Source: Pseudomonas sp. PSKL.D1
Lineage (GTDB): Bacteria > Pseudomonadota > Gammaproteobacteria > Pseudomonadales > Pseudomonadaceae
DNA length: 64,000 nucleotides
Direction of reading: 5' to 3'
NCBI RefSeq assembly: GCF_028898945.1
Contig: NZ_CP118607.1
Location: 4,078,001-4,142,000 of the forward strand
The position numbers and the translations under genes were made by a program. A model generated the notes under the pieces. That model was not told the DNA's origin. It saw nothing but the letters and a program-made list of their open reading frames with translations, and did not search any database. This document shows, piece after piece, positions 35,245 through 42,944 of this stretch (positions are counted from its first letter, which is position 1; the number at the start of each line of letters is the position of its first letter).

Positions 35245-36363
35245 ATGCGAAAACTCCTGGCGAGCGCGCTGGCGCTGGTAATGATCGCCGCACTCTGCGG
35301 CTACGGCTTCTGGACCCTGCAACGCCCGGAAGGCCACTACCTTTCCGACCTGCGCATCGAGCTGGCGCTGAACCATGGCGTACCTGGCGAGCGCGGCAAC
35401 CTGTTGGGCGTGGAACCCCTGCTCTACCCCAGTGACTACCAAAACCTGCAACGCCTGCACCGCAAGCTGTCTGCCTACCTTACGCAAGCCCGTGACAAAG
35501 GCCTCATCGGGCCGCGCACCGTGGTGGTCATGCCGGAACACATCGGCACCTGGCTGTGGGCCCGTGGCGAGAAGAACGAGCTGTACCAGGTAACCCAAAG
35601 CCGTGAAGCCGAGCAATGGCTGGAGCTGAGCAACCCGCTGCGCTATGGCCTGGCCATGCTGGGTGCCAGCGGCGACGACCGGCGGGCCGACGCCCACCTG
35701 CGCATGAAGGCGCAGCAGATGGCCAGCGATTACCAGCAGCTGTTTGGCGGGCTGGCCAAGGAATTTGGGGTGACACTGGTGGCGGGCTCGATCGTGCTAC
35801 CCGCCCCTTACGTGGAAAAAGGCATGTTGCACACGGGCCGAGGCCCCCTGTTCAACAGCAGTGTCGTGTTCGCCGCCGACGGCTCATTGCTGGGGCAGCC
35901 ACAGCGCCAGCAATACCCGGACAGCGAAATGCGCCGCTACATCCATCACGGCCGCCAGCAGCCACTGCAAGTGCTGCAAACCCCGGCCGGGCGGCTGGGA
36001 GTGCTGATTGGCAGTGACAGCTGGTACCCCGAAAACCAGCGCCAGTTACAACACCAACAGGTGCAGTTGATTGCCAACCCGGTTTTCCTCAGCGGCAAGG
36101 GCAGCTGGAATGCACCTTGGCGCGGTAATCGCCATCAGGGCGCCACCGCCGCCTTGCCGCTGCAACGCGGTGAAGTCAGCGAGCAGGCTGCCTGGCAGCG
36201 CCTGACCCAAGCCGCCGATAACAGCGTGAGCAGCATGAGCGTATTCATGCGTGGGCAGTTCTGGGAACACGGCAGCGACGGCCAAGGGTTTGCCCACCAG
36301 GCAGGCGCATTGCTGGCAGGCCCGCCCAGTCAGGGTGCCCGCCTGCTCAACCTGTGGTTGTAG
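35245..36363 (+). CDS. Nitrilase-superfamily-like membrane-anchored protein lacking the catalytic Cys
   Basis: 372 aa with an N-terminal signal anchor (LLASALALVMIAALCGYGFW). The carbon-nitrogen hydrolase pattern is visible: TVVVMPEHIGTW with the first catalytic Glu, a long insertion, FGVTLVAGSIVLP, LFNSSVVFAADGSLLG, and TPAGRLGVLIGSDSWYPEN. In active members the last segment reads GxxICYDxxFPE; here residue 257 is Ser in place of the Cys nucleophile. It may be an inactive or serine-based variant working outside the cytoplasm. It is followed four bases later by an AraC-type gene in the same direction, so the two are probably co-transcribed. Confidence 0.72.
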   Translation: MRKLLASALALVMIAALCGYGFWTLQRPEGHYLSDLRIELALNHGVPGERGNLLGVEPLLYPSDYQNLQRLHRKLSAYLTQARDKGLIGPRTVVVMPEHIGTWLWARGEKNELYQVTQSREAEQWLELSNPLRYGLAMLGASGDDRRADAHLRMKAQQMASDYQQLFGGLAKEFGVTLVAGSIVLPAPYVEKGMLHTGRGPLFNSSVVFAADGSLLGQPQRQQYPDSEMRRYIHHGRQQPLQVLQTPAGRLGVLIGSDSWYPENQRQLQHQQVQLIANPVFLSGKGSWNAPWRGNRHQGATAALPLQRGEVSEQAAWQRLTQAADNSVSSMSVFMRGQFWEHGSDGQGFAHQAGALLAGPPSQGARLLNLWL

Positions 36364-36367
36364 GCCC

Positions 36368-37408
36368 ATGGCCCGCCCGCGTGTACGCCTGGGTGACCTG
36401 TCGGTAGGCTTCGTTCAGCCCTTGGCCGACGCTTTACACAGCCTGGGCCACGACCCTGAGCCCCTGCTACGCCGTTATGGGCTGGATGCACAGCGCCTTG
36501 CCGAAGCCGGCGCACGCTTATCGATCCCCCGCTACATGCACTTGGGCCATGCCGCCATCGAACTGTCTGGCGAAATGGGGCTTGGCCTGTACATGGGGCG
36601 CCTGAGCCGGCTTGCCCAGGCCGGGCTGGCGGGGGTAACGGCGGCCCAGGCACCCACCGTGGGTGAGGCAGCACGCACCCTGCTTCGCTTTGAGCCGTTG
36701 TATGCCGCCAACTACCGTGGCCATTCCGGTTTTTACGAAGACGCCCATGGGGCGTGGCTGCGCTTTTACTCGATCAGCCCCTACAACGGCTACAACCGCT
36801 TCGTGGTCGACTCGCTGCTGACCGGCTGGCTGGCCCAGCTGTCAGGGCTGGCAGGCGTCACCCTGCAGGCCGAACGGCTGGAAATCGAGTTTGAAGCACC
36901 TCCCTACGCTGCTGCCTATGCACCCTTGAGCGCAACGCCTGTGCAGTTTGGCGCCGCAGGAAATCAACTGCGACTGAGCCGCGCCACGCTGGGCGTGATC
37001 AACCCTCTGCACTGCCCGAGCACCTGGCAACACCTGTTGCAGCTGTGCGAAGCAGAGTTGGCCCAGCGCACGCGGGTGCGCAGCCTGGGCGAGCGCATCA
37101 CCCACCTGCTCGGCCCACTGCTTAACGGTGGCCGCGAACCCGACCTTGAGGAAGTGGCGCAGCACCTGCACATGCCCACCTGGACCTTGCGCCGCAAGCT
37201 GGCCGATGAAGGCACGCGCTTTCGCGACCTGCTCAACGACACACGGCGCGACCTGGCCGAGACCTACATCCGCGACACGGAACTGGCCTTTGGCGAGATC
37301 GCCTACTTGTTGGGGTTTGCATCGGCCGAAGCCTTCCAGCGCGCATTCAAGCGCTGGACAAGCCTCACACCAGGGGAGTTTCGCCGCAGTCAGCGGCGGG
37401 TGGGTTAG
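36368..37408 (+). CDS. AraC family transcriptional regulator
   Basis: 346 aa from the ATG at 36368, four bases after the upstream stop. The N-terminal ligand domain is of the Arabinose_bd type (HLGHAAIELSGEMGLGLYMG, then SPYNGYNRFVVDSLL) and the C-terminus has two helix-turn-helix motifs (~255-340: LEEVAQHLHMPTWTLRRKL and FGEIAYLLGFASAEAFQRAF) ending in SLTPGEFRR. This matches the OruR/ArgR-like AraC subgroup. Coupling to the nitrilase-like gene suggests it controls that gene or senses its product. A site near the downstream talarate operon is possible but that operon has its own palindromes. Confidence 0.88.
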   Translation: MARPRVRLGDLSVGFVQPLADALHSLGHDPEPLLRRYGLDAQRLAEAGARLSIPRYMHLGHAAIELSGEMGLGLYMGRLSRLAQAGLAGVTAAQAPTVGEAARTLLRFEPLYAANYRGHSGFYEDAHGAWLRFYSISPYNGYNRFVVDSLLTGWLAQLSGLAGVTLQAERLEIEFEAPPYAAAYAPLSATPVQFGAAGNQLRLSRATLGVINPLHCPSTWQHLLQLCEAELAQRTRVRSLGERITHLLGPLLNGGREPDLEEVAQHLHMPTWTLRRKLADEGTRFRDLLNDTRRDLAETYIRDTELAFGEIAYLLGFASAEAFQRAFKRWTSLTPGEFRRSQRRVG

Positions 37409-37491
37409 AGCTCGGTGGCGTCGTCCGCCGGTTCCGGGGTATCCAGTTCATAAGCCTGGAATTCGAGCAGCTCTTCCTGATAATCATCCAT
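37405..37491 (-). CDS. Acidic 28-aa small protein
   Basis: ATG at 37489-37491, TAA at 37405-37407, overlapping the AraC stop tail to tail. AGAGGA and CAGGG lie in the correct window upstream. The product MDDYQEELLEFQAYELDTPE plus eight more residues has ten Asp or Glu and a net charge of about -10. No signal or helix. I believe similar short acidic proteins exist in other pseudomonads but cannot verify it. Too short for standard gene finders. Confidence 0.5.
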   Translation of the reverse strand: MDDYQEELLEFQAYELDTPEPADDATEL

Positions 37492-37742
37492 TGCCCTGCG
37501 TCCTCTTGCACTCGTTATCTTCGTTGGTCATGTCTTCAACCTATGCGGGCAGGATGAAGGAATGATGACAAGCTTATGAGTGGTAAACGTAGCAGGTGCG
37601 TGGGAAGTTATCACCGCGCGTCTGTAACAGGGGATGTTTACTCAGGCGCTGCTTGGCCACCGCCCCGTTGGCCGGCAGCATTCACTCACCCTCATCGATC
37701 ACAGAGCCGCTGAGTTTTTTCATCGGGCAAGCAAATGCAGTC
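37492..37742. other. Upstream part of the intergenic region before the talarate operon
   Basis: Start of a gap of about 395 bases between the 28-aa gene and the MFS gene. Bases 37492-37742 hold no convincing gene, hairpin or repeat. The regulatory elements begin at 37743. Confidence 0.5.
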
Positions 37743-37770
37743 TTGAATGATTGCGCAATCATTGTAAGAT
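37743..37770 (+). promoter_or_regulatory. Sigma70-like promoter with palindromic operator O1 in its spacer
   Basis: TTGAAT (37743-37748), a 16-base spacer and TAAGAT (37765-37770). The perfect 18-base palindrome AATGATTGCGCAATCATT (37746-37763) fills the spacer, so a bound repressor would block RNA polymerase. The promoter drives the MFS/dehydratase operon. Confidence 0.65.
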
Positions 37771-37777
37771 CAAACAC

Positions 37778-37815
37778 ACAGCCAACCGCTGCCTTTTGCT
37801 GATGGCTGTTTTTTT
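37778..37815 (+). terminator. Terminator-like hairpin in the operon leader
   Basis: Stem ACAGCCA (37778-37784) and TGGCTGT (37803-37809), loop of 18 bases, then a run of seven T including the last stem base (37809-37815). It sits just after the predicted transcription start and before the second operator. The stem is short for a strong terminator, so an attenuation role is only possible. Confidence 0.4.
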
Positions 37816-37824
37816 GACCTCGTT

Positions 37825-37840
37825 ATGATTGCGCAATCAT
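37825..37840. promoter_or_regulatory. Second palindromic operator O2
   Basis: ATGATTGCGCAATCAT, identical to the core of O1, centred 78 bases downstream of it and 47 bases before the MFS GTG start. Two identical perfect palindromes around one promoter suggest a dimeric repressor, possibly with looping. Confidence 0.7.
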
Positions 37841-37886
37841 GGCAGAGGGCAAATCCAGAAACGCCATCACAACAAGGAAAACAACA

Positions 37887-39236
37887 GTGATTACTCCAAC
37901 CACCGAGGCAGCCAGGACCAACGTCCGCTACCTGATCCTGGCGATGATCTTCATCGTCACCGTGTTCAACTACGTCGACCGCGCCACCCTGTCGATCGCC
38001 GCCCCCGCCATGCGTGCCGACCTGGGCTTTGACGCCGTGACCATGGGCATCGCGTTTTCCGCCTTCGGCTGGGCCTACACCAGCATGCAACTGCCGGGCG
38101 GTGTGATCCTCGACCGCTTCGGCTCGCGCCTGGTGCTGGGCATGAGCCTGATCATCTGGTCGACGTTCACCTTCCTGCAGGGCTTCGTCGACCTGTTCAG
38201 CTCGGCGTTCCTGGCGCTGTTCGTGCTGCGCTTCATGATGGGCGTGGCCGAGTCGCCGGCGTTCCCGGCCAATAATCGCCTGACGGTGATGTGGTTCCCG
38301 CGCCATGAGCGTGGCCTGGCCACCGCGATCTTCCAGTCTGCGCAGTACTTCGCCCTGGCCGCCTTCACCCCGCTGATGGTGCTGCTGCTCAACAGTTTTG
38401 GCTGGCAGCACGTGTTCTTCTGGACCGGCGGCGCCGGCATCCTGATCGGCCTGTTGTGGTTCAAGTTCGTGCATGAGCCGCGCCGTGACAAACGGGTCAA
38501 CCAGGCCGAACTGGACTACATCGAAGCCGGCGGCGGCCTGCCCGACTTGGGCGAGATCAAGACACCGTTCAGCTGGGCGCGCCTGCGGGCCATCTCTGCC
38601 AATCGCATGATGGTGGGCATCTATCTGGGCCAGTTCTGCCTCACCTCAATCACTTGGTTCTTCCTGACCTGGTTCCCCACCTACCTGATCGAAGCCAAGG
38701 GCATGACCTTGCTCAAGGTCGGGCTGGTCGCGGCCATCCCTCCCGTGGCCGGGTGCCTGGGCGGCATGATCGGTGGCGTGTGGTCGGACTGGATGCTCAA
38801 GAAAGGCTTCAGCCTCACCGCCGCACGCAAGACCCCGATCATCTGCGGCTTGCTGCTGTCGAGCAGTATCGTGGTGGCCAACTATACCCAGTCGATCGCA
38901 CTGGTGATCCTGGTGATGTCCATCGCCTTTTTCGCCAAGGGTGTCGGCAACCTCGGCTGGTGCATCGTTGGCGACGTGTCGCCCAAGCACGCCATGGGCA
39001 CCAGCGGTGCGATGTTCAACTTCTGCGGCAACATCGCCAGCATCGTCACCCCGATCGCCATCGGCCTGCTGGTCAAGGGCGCGTCCTTCGATGCTGCCCT
39101 TGTCTACGTTGCCGCCATGGGCCTGCTGGGTGCGTTCGCCTACCTGATCATCGTCGGGCCACTCAAGCGCCTTGAAATCGATGACCCGCAAGCCCCCGAC
39201 ACCTCCCCCGCCGTGGCTTCGCACCCGGCTCGCTGA
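37887..39236 (+). CDS. MFS transporter, anion:cation symporter type (galactarate/glucarate/talarate importer)
   Basis: 449 aa from a GTG at 37887, which has AAGGAA seven bases upstream; the ATG at 37839 overlaps operator O2 and has no ribosome site. Twelve membrane helices. The ACS family signature is clear: FNYVDRATLSIAAPAMRADL, GWAYTSMQLPGGVILDRFGS and NRLTVMWFPRHERGLATAIF. Members import hexuronates and aldarates with protons (GudP, GarP). It is followed 33 bases later by a talarate/galactarate dehydratase gene, which points to an aldarate as the substrate. Confidence 0.88.
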   Translation: MITPTTEAARTNVRYLILAMIFIVTVFNYVDRATLSIAAPAMRADLGFDAVTMGIAFSAFGWAYTSMQLPGGVILDRFGSRLVLGMSLIIWSTFTFLQGFVDLFSSAFLALFVLRFMMGVAESPAFPANNRLTVMWFPRHERGLATAIFQSAQYFALAAFTPLMVLLLNSFGWQHVFFWTGGAGILIGLLWFKFVHEPRRDKRVNQAELDYIEAGGGLPDLGEIKTPFSWARLRAISANRMMVGIYLGQFCLTSITWFFLTWFPTYLIEAKGMTLLKVGLVAAIPPVAGCLGGMIGGVWSDWMLKKGFSLTAARKTPIICGLLLSSSIVVANYTQSIALVILVMSIAFFAKGVGNLGWCIVGDVSPKHAMGTSGAMFNFCGNIASIVTPIAIGLLVKGASFDAALVYVAAMGLLGAFAYLIIVGPLKRLEIDDPQAPDTSPAVASHPAR

Positions 39237-39269
39237 CTTTTCCCACCACTCGACCCTCAGGAGAGCCCC

Positions 39270-40430
39270 ATGCTCACACAAGAACAACAACGCCCCTGCG
39301 CCGACGGCGACCGCATCGCTCACGTCAAGGTGTCTTCGGTATTCCTGCCGCTGGCCAACCCGATCAGTGACGCCAAAGTGCTGACCGGTCGGCAAAAGCC
39401 AATGACCGAAATCGCCATTTTATTCGCCGAGATCGAAACCGAGGACGGCCACAAGGGCCTCGGCTTCAGCTACTCCAAACGTGCAGGCGGGCCGGGCCAG
39501 TTCGCCCACGCCAAAGAGATTGCACCGGCGCTGCTGGGCGAAAACCCCAGCGACATCGCCAAACTGTGGACCAAGCTGTGCTGGGCGGGTGCCTCAGTAG
39601 GCCGCAGCGGGCTGTCGACGCAGGCCATCGGCGCCTTCGACGTGGCCCTGTGGGATCTCAAGGCCAAGCGTGCCAACCTGTCCCTGGCACGCCTGCTGGG
39701 CGCACAGCGTGACTCGGTGCGGTGCTACAACACCTCTGGCGGCTTTTTGCACACGCCGCTGGATCAGTTGCTGAAGAACACCGACCTATCCCGGGAAAAA
39801 GGCATTGGCGGCATCAAACTCAAAGTTGGCCAACCGGACTGTGCGCTCGACCTGCACCGCGTCAGTACCGTGCGTGAACACCTGGGCGAAAGCTTCCCGC
39901 TGATGGTCGATGCCAACCAGCAGTGGGACCGGCCGACCGCACAGCGCATGTGCCGCCGTTTCGAAGCGTTCAACCTGGTGTGGATCGAGGAACCACTGGA
40001 CTGCTATGACGCCGAGGGGCACGCGGCCCTGGCCCAGCAGTTCGACACGCCGATCGCCACTGGCGAGATGCTTACCAGCGTTGCCGAACACGCCGAGTTC
40101 ATCAAGCTGCGCGGTGCCGACTACCTGATGCCGGACGCACCTCGGGTTGGCGGTATCACGCCGTACCTGAAAGTCGCGGCCATGGCCGAACAGGCCGGTG
40201 TGATGATCGCCCCGCACTTTGCCATGGAGCTGCATGTGCACTTGGCAGCCACCTACCCGACCGAGCCCTGGGTCGAGCACTTTGAATGGCTGGAACCGCT
40301 GTTCAACGAACGCCTTGAGACGCGTGACGGGCGCATGCTGGTGCCCACCCGTCCCGGTCTGGGGTTGTCGTTGAGCGAGCGCGTGCAAGGCTGGACAGCG
40401 CAAGTCGCCGAGTTCGGCAAGCGCGCTTAA
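39270..40430 (+). CDS. L-talarate/galactarate dehydratase (enolase superfamily)
   Basis: 386 aa. Mandelate-racemase-subgroup residues are all present: KxK at K183 and K185 (GIKLKVGQP), metal ligands D214 (VDANQQ), E240 (WIEEPL) and E266 (GEML) at the exact 26-residue spacing, and the catalytic His316 (APHFAMELH). The N-terminal cap (SDAKVLTGRQKPMTEIAILF, KRAGGPGQ) matches the TalrD/GalrD family as I recall it from Salmonella. It removes water from L-talarate or galactarate to give 5-keto-4-deoxyglucarate. It is co-transcribed with the MFS importer. Later steps of the pathway are not in this window. Confidence 0.88.
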   Translation: MLTQEQQRPCADGDRIAHVKVSSVFLPLANPISDAKVLTGRQKPMTEIAILFAEIETEDGHKGLGFSYSKRAGGPGQFAHAKEIAPALLGENPSDIAKLWTKLCWAGASVGRSGLSTQAIGAFDVALWDLKAKRANLSLARLLGAQRDSVRCYNTSGGFLHTPLDQLLKNTDLSREKGIGGIKLKVGQPDCALDLHRVSTVREHLGESFPLMVDANQQWDRPTAQRMCRRFEAFNLVWIEEPLDCYDAEGHAALAQQFDTPIATGEMLTSVAEHAEFIKLRGADYLMPDAPRVGGITPYLKVAAMAEQAGVMIAPHFAMELHVHLAATYPTEPWVEHFEWLEPLFNERLETRDGRMLVPTRPGLGLSLSERVQGWTAQVAEFGKRA

Positions 40431-40452
40431 CGGCTGCGGGCAGGCGGCCTCT

Positions 40453-41430
40453 TCAAGCCGGATCAAGGCGCACAATCGCCTTGCCCGCGTACGTCCTGCC
40501 TTGCAAGCCCGCGAGGTGAAGCGCCAGGTGCTCGAAAGGCGCTTCATTGACCGCGTCTGGCACCCATTGCCCGCTACCCAGTTCAGCGAACAGCAATTCC
40601 CCGGCATGCACCAGCTCACGCCAGGTACGGTCGTCACCGAACGCATGCGCAGCCCCCAGGGCAACCTCGTGCAACGACAACGTACGCGTGAAGGGGGGCA
40701 CGGGCGACGCGTTCAGGCGGTCTTGCACGCAGACAAGGTGGCCGTTCGCACGCAAACTCGGCGCGAGCCATTCGGCGTGTTGAGCATTGACTGTATCAAT
40801 CACTGCGTCGAAGCATTCAGGCCCTTGCCAAGGACCCTCCAATGGGCCGTGCGACCATGCGCCAGCCCCCAGCGAGATCAGGCGATCAGTATGGCGAGGG
40901 TGGCTTAAAGCCGTGATTGCAAGGCCACGGCGTGACGCCATTTGAATCAGGTGATGCGCCACAGAGCCGCCTGCACCTGTGATCAGCAGCTGTTTGCAGC
41001 TTGCTGGCAGCTTCTCCAGCGCGAGCCACGCAGTAAGCGCCGGGCACGGCAGGCTCGCAGCAGTGGCCCAATCCACGCAAGCGGGCAAACGCAACAGCAC
41101 ACGAGCTTGCACCACGCAGTACTCGGCAAAACTGCCATCACGGGCCAGGCTCTGGTGATACGCAACCCGTTGGCCAACCCAGGCTGCCGGCACGCCCTCA
41201 CCTACAGCAACCACCACCCCGACACCATCGACACCCGGAACATGGCCTGGCTGCCAGTTGACGAGATCACCCCCCAACACCTTCCAGTCCACGGGGTTGA
41301 GGCCGATGGCCACGTTGCGAATCAGCACGTCGCCAGCACCCGGGTCAGCCATTGGTTTTTCAACAAGCTTAAGCTCGGCGGGGTCAGCGCTGCCCTGCCA
41401 AACCCAGGCACGATAAGACGATTGCATCAT
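40453..41430 (-). CDS. Zinc-type alcohol dehydrogenase / quinone oxidoreductase-like (MDR) protein
   Basis: 325 aa. GroES-like N-terminal domain (DVLIRNVAIGLNPVDWKVLG, GHVPGVDGVGVVVAVGEGV) and a Rossmann domain (LLITGAGGSVAHHLIQMA, ~150-167). The zinc-binding Cys/His of classic ADH are lacking, so it is probably an NADPH-dependent quinone or enone reductase. The ATG overlaps the stop of the VOC gene (ATGA), so the pair is translated together. It is transcribed away from a LysR gene that probably controls it. Substrate unknown. Confidence 0.82.
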   Translation of the reverse strand: MMQSSYRAWVWQGSADPAELKLVEKPMADPGAGDVLIRNVAIGLNPVDWKVLGGDLVNWQPGHVPGVDGVGVVVAVGEGVPAAWVGQRVAYHQSLARDGSFAEYCVVQARVLLRLPACVDWATAASLPCPALTAWLALEKLPASCKQLLITGAGGSVAHHLIQMASRRGLAITALSHPRHTDRLISLGAGAWSHGPLEGPWQGPECFDAVIDTVNAQHAEWLAPSLRANGHLVCVQDRLNASPVPPFTRTLSLHEVALGAAHAFGDDRTWRELVHAGELLFAELGSGQWVPDAVNEAPFEHLALHLAGLQGRTYAGKAIVRLDPA

Positions 41431-41927
41431 GGCTGATAGGCTCCGGCCGAATAGGTCAGTTCATAGCTGTGGCTGTAGATTTCCAGGATGTTGCCGAACG
41501 GGTCTTCCATGTAAACCATGCGGTACGGTTTCTCGCCGGGGAAGTACTCACGTACCGGCATGCGTTGCTTGCCACCGGCGGCGACGATTTTGGCTGCAAG
41601 GCCTTCGACATCCGGATCCTGGACGCAAAAATGGAAGACGCCCGTTTTCCAGTATTCGAAGTTGTTCTCGGGCCGCTCGGCATTGCGGAACTGGAAGATC
41701 TCGACGCCTACCCGGTCGCCAGTGGACAGGTGGGCAATGCGAAACTCCCCCCAACCAGGGCCAAACACATCAGTGCACATCACCCCGATGGCGCTGTCGT
41801 CTTCGGTGATCGTGGTCGCCGGCATGATCAGGTACCAACCCATCACCTCGGTGTAGAACTTTACGGCACCGTCCAGATCGGTGACAGACAAACCAATGTG
41901 GGAAAAGCTGCGCGGATAAACAGGCAT
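41427..41927 (-). CDS. VOC (glyoxalase/dioxygenase) family protein
   Basis: 166 aa. Two paired beta-alpha-beta-beta-beta modules: SFSHIGLSVTDLDGAVKFYT at the start and VFHFCVQDPDVEGLAAKI in the second half, ending YMEDPFGNILEIYSHS. Metal ligands are probably H10, E76, H99 and E149. It could be a glyoxalase-like lyase/isomerase or an extradiol dioxygenase-like enzyme; the single domain pair favours the former. First gene of a two-gene operon with the MDR reductase. Confidence 0.82.
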   Translation of the reverse strand: MPVYPRSFSHIGLSVTDLDGAVKFYTEVMGWYLIMPATTITEDDSAIGVMCTDVFGPGWGEFRIAHLSTGDRVGVEIFQFRNAERPENNFEYWKTGVFHFCVQDPDVEGLAAKIVAAGGKQRMPVREYFPGEKPYRMVYMEDPFGNILEIYSHSYELTYSAGAYQP

Positions 41928-41993
41928 GTGTGAGCTCCTAACGATCAGAAGTCAACAGTAACGACGCCTGACTATAATAAGAACCACCATCCA

Positions 41994-42010
41994 GTTATCG
42001 AATCAATAAC
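41994..42010. promoter_or_regulatory. Candidate LysR-type operator
   Basis: GTTATCGAATCAATAAC, an inverted repeat with GTTAT/ATAAC arms and the T-N11-A form of LysR sites. It lies between the divergent LysR gene and the VOC-MDR operon, close to the LysR start. Confidence 0.55.
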
Positions 42011-42015
42011 ATTTC

Positions 42016-42897
42016 ATGATGATAAACCCACAGTGGTTGAGGTCATTTCTCAACGTCGCCGAACTGGGTAACTTCACACGAGCAGCTGAGCGCTTGCACT
42101 TGACCCAGGCTGCCGTCAGCCAGCATGTGAAATACCTGGAAATGCAACTTGGGCCTTTGTTGATCCGGCAATCCAGGACCGTCGAGTTAACGCCAGCGGG
42201 GCTCGCGCTGGTGGATTACGGTAGAGATATGGAGCGTGCGTCCTGGGCGCTTCAGGCCCGTTTGTCTGGCGCCGATGAACAACACGGTGAAATCAGCCTG
42301 GTAACACCTGGCAGTATCGGCCTCACCGTCTACCCGCTGCTGTTGAACTACCAGCAACGGCACCCCGGCCTGACCATCCGCCATCGCTTTGCTCCTGACC
42401 ACGAGGTGCTGGAGGCGATTTTAAGCAATCGGTACGACATGGGGCTGGTCACGTTCAAGCCCGAAGACCCTCGCCTGAACGCGCAACGGTTCATGGACGA
42501 GCCACTGGAATTGATACTGCCCGCAGGGGTGGAGTATGAAGGCTGGGACACGCTGATTGCACTGGGCTTCATCGACCATCCTGATGGCGTCGGGATGGCA
42601 ACACGCCTTCTGAGCCGACGTTACCCGGGCCGCCCGAACATTCGCGAAGTTCCAGTGCGGGGCTTCAGCAATCAGGTGGGGTTGATTCTGGAGCCAGTCG
42701 CACGCGGCTTGGGCTTTACTGTCCTGCCGCGTTTCGCTCGAGAGGCGTTTGCCGATCAGCGCGCAATTCAGGTTATTGAATGCGGCAGCCCGGTCATCGA
42801 CACACTGTGGCTTATCCACCGTGCAGAATGGCCCCTGGCCGCCCGCGCCAGGACCGCGATCGAACACATTCGGCAGCGCTTGCAAGAGGGCATGTGA
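42016..42897 (+). CDS. LysR family transcriptional regulator
   Basis: 293 aa, starting at ATGATG. The N-terminal winged helix-turn-helix is standard (LRSFLNVAELGNFTRAAERL, HLTQAAVSQHVKYLEMQLG) and is followed by a periplasmic-binding-fold effector domain (EISLVTPGSIGLTVYPLLLN, GLVTFKPEDPRLNAQRF, VGLILEPVARGLGFTVLP). It is divergent from the VOC-MDR operon with an 88-base shared control region that contains a T-N11-A inverted repeat, so it very likely regulates that operon and itself. Confidence 0.9.
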   Translation: MMINPQWLRSFLNVAELGNFTRAAERLHLTQAAVSQHVKYLEMQLGPLLIRQSRTVELTPAGLALVDYGRDMERASWALQARLSGADEQHGEISLVTPGSIGLTVYPLLLNYQQRHPGLTIRHRFAPDHEVLEAILSNRYDMGLVTFKPEDPRLNAQRFMDEPLELILPAGVEYEGWDTLIALGFIDHPDGVGMATRLLSRRYPGRPNIREVPVRGFSNQVGLILEPVARGLGFTVLPRFAREAFADQRAIQVIECGSPVIDTLWLIHRAEWPLAARARTAIEHIRQRLQEGM

Positions 42898-42944
42898 CAC
42901 TGGGTGTAATCCGCGCGCCGATCGAGCGACACGGATGCGCCCAC

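Noticed and set aside
37839..37886. ATG start for the MFS transporter inside operator O2
   Set aside because: No ribosome site, and the added residues are polar and precede the normal family N-terminus. The GTG at 37887 has AAGGAA at the right distance.
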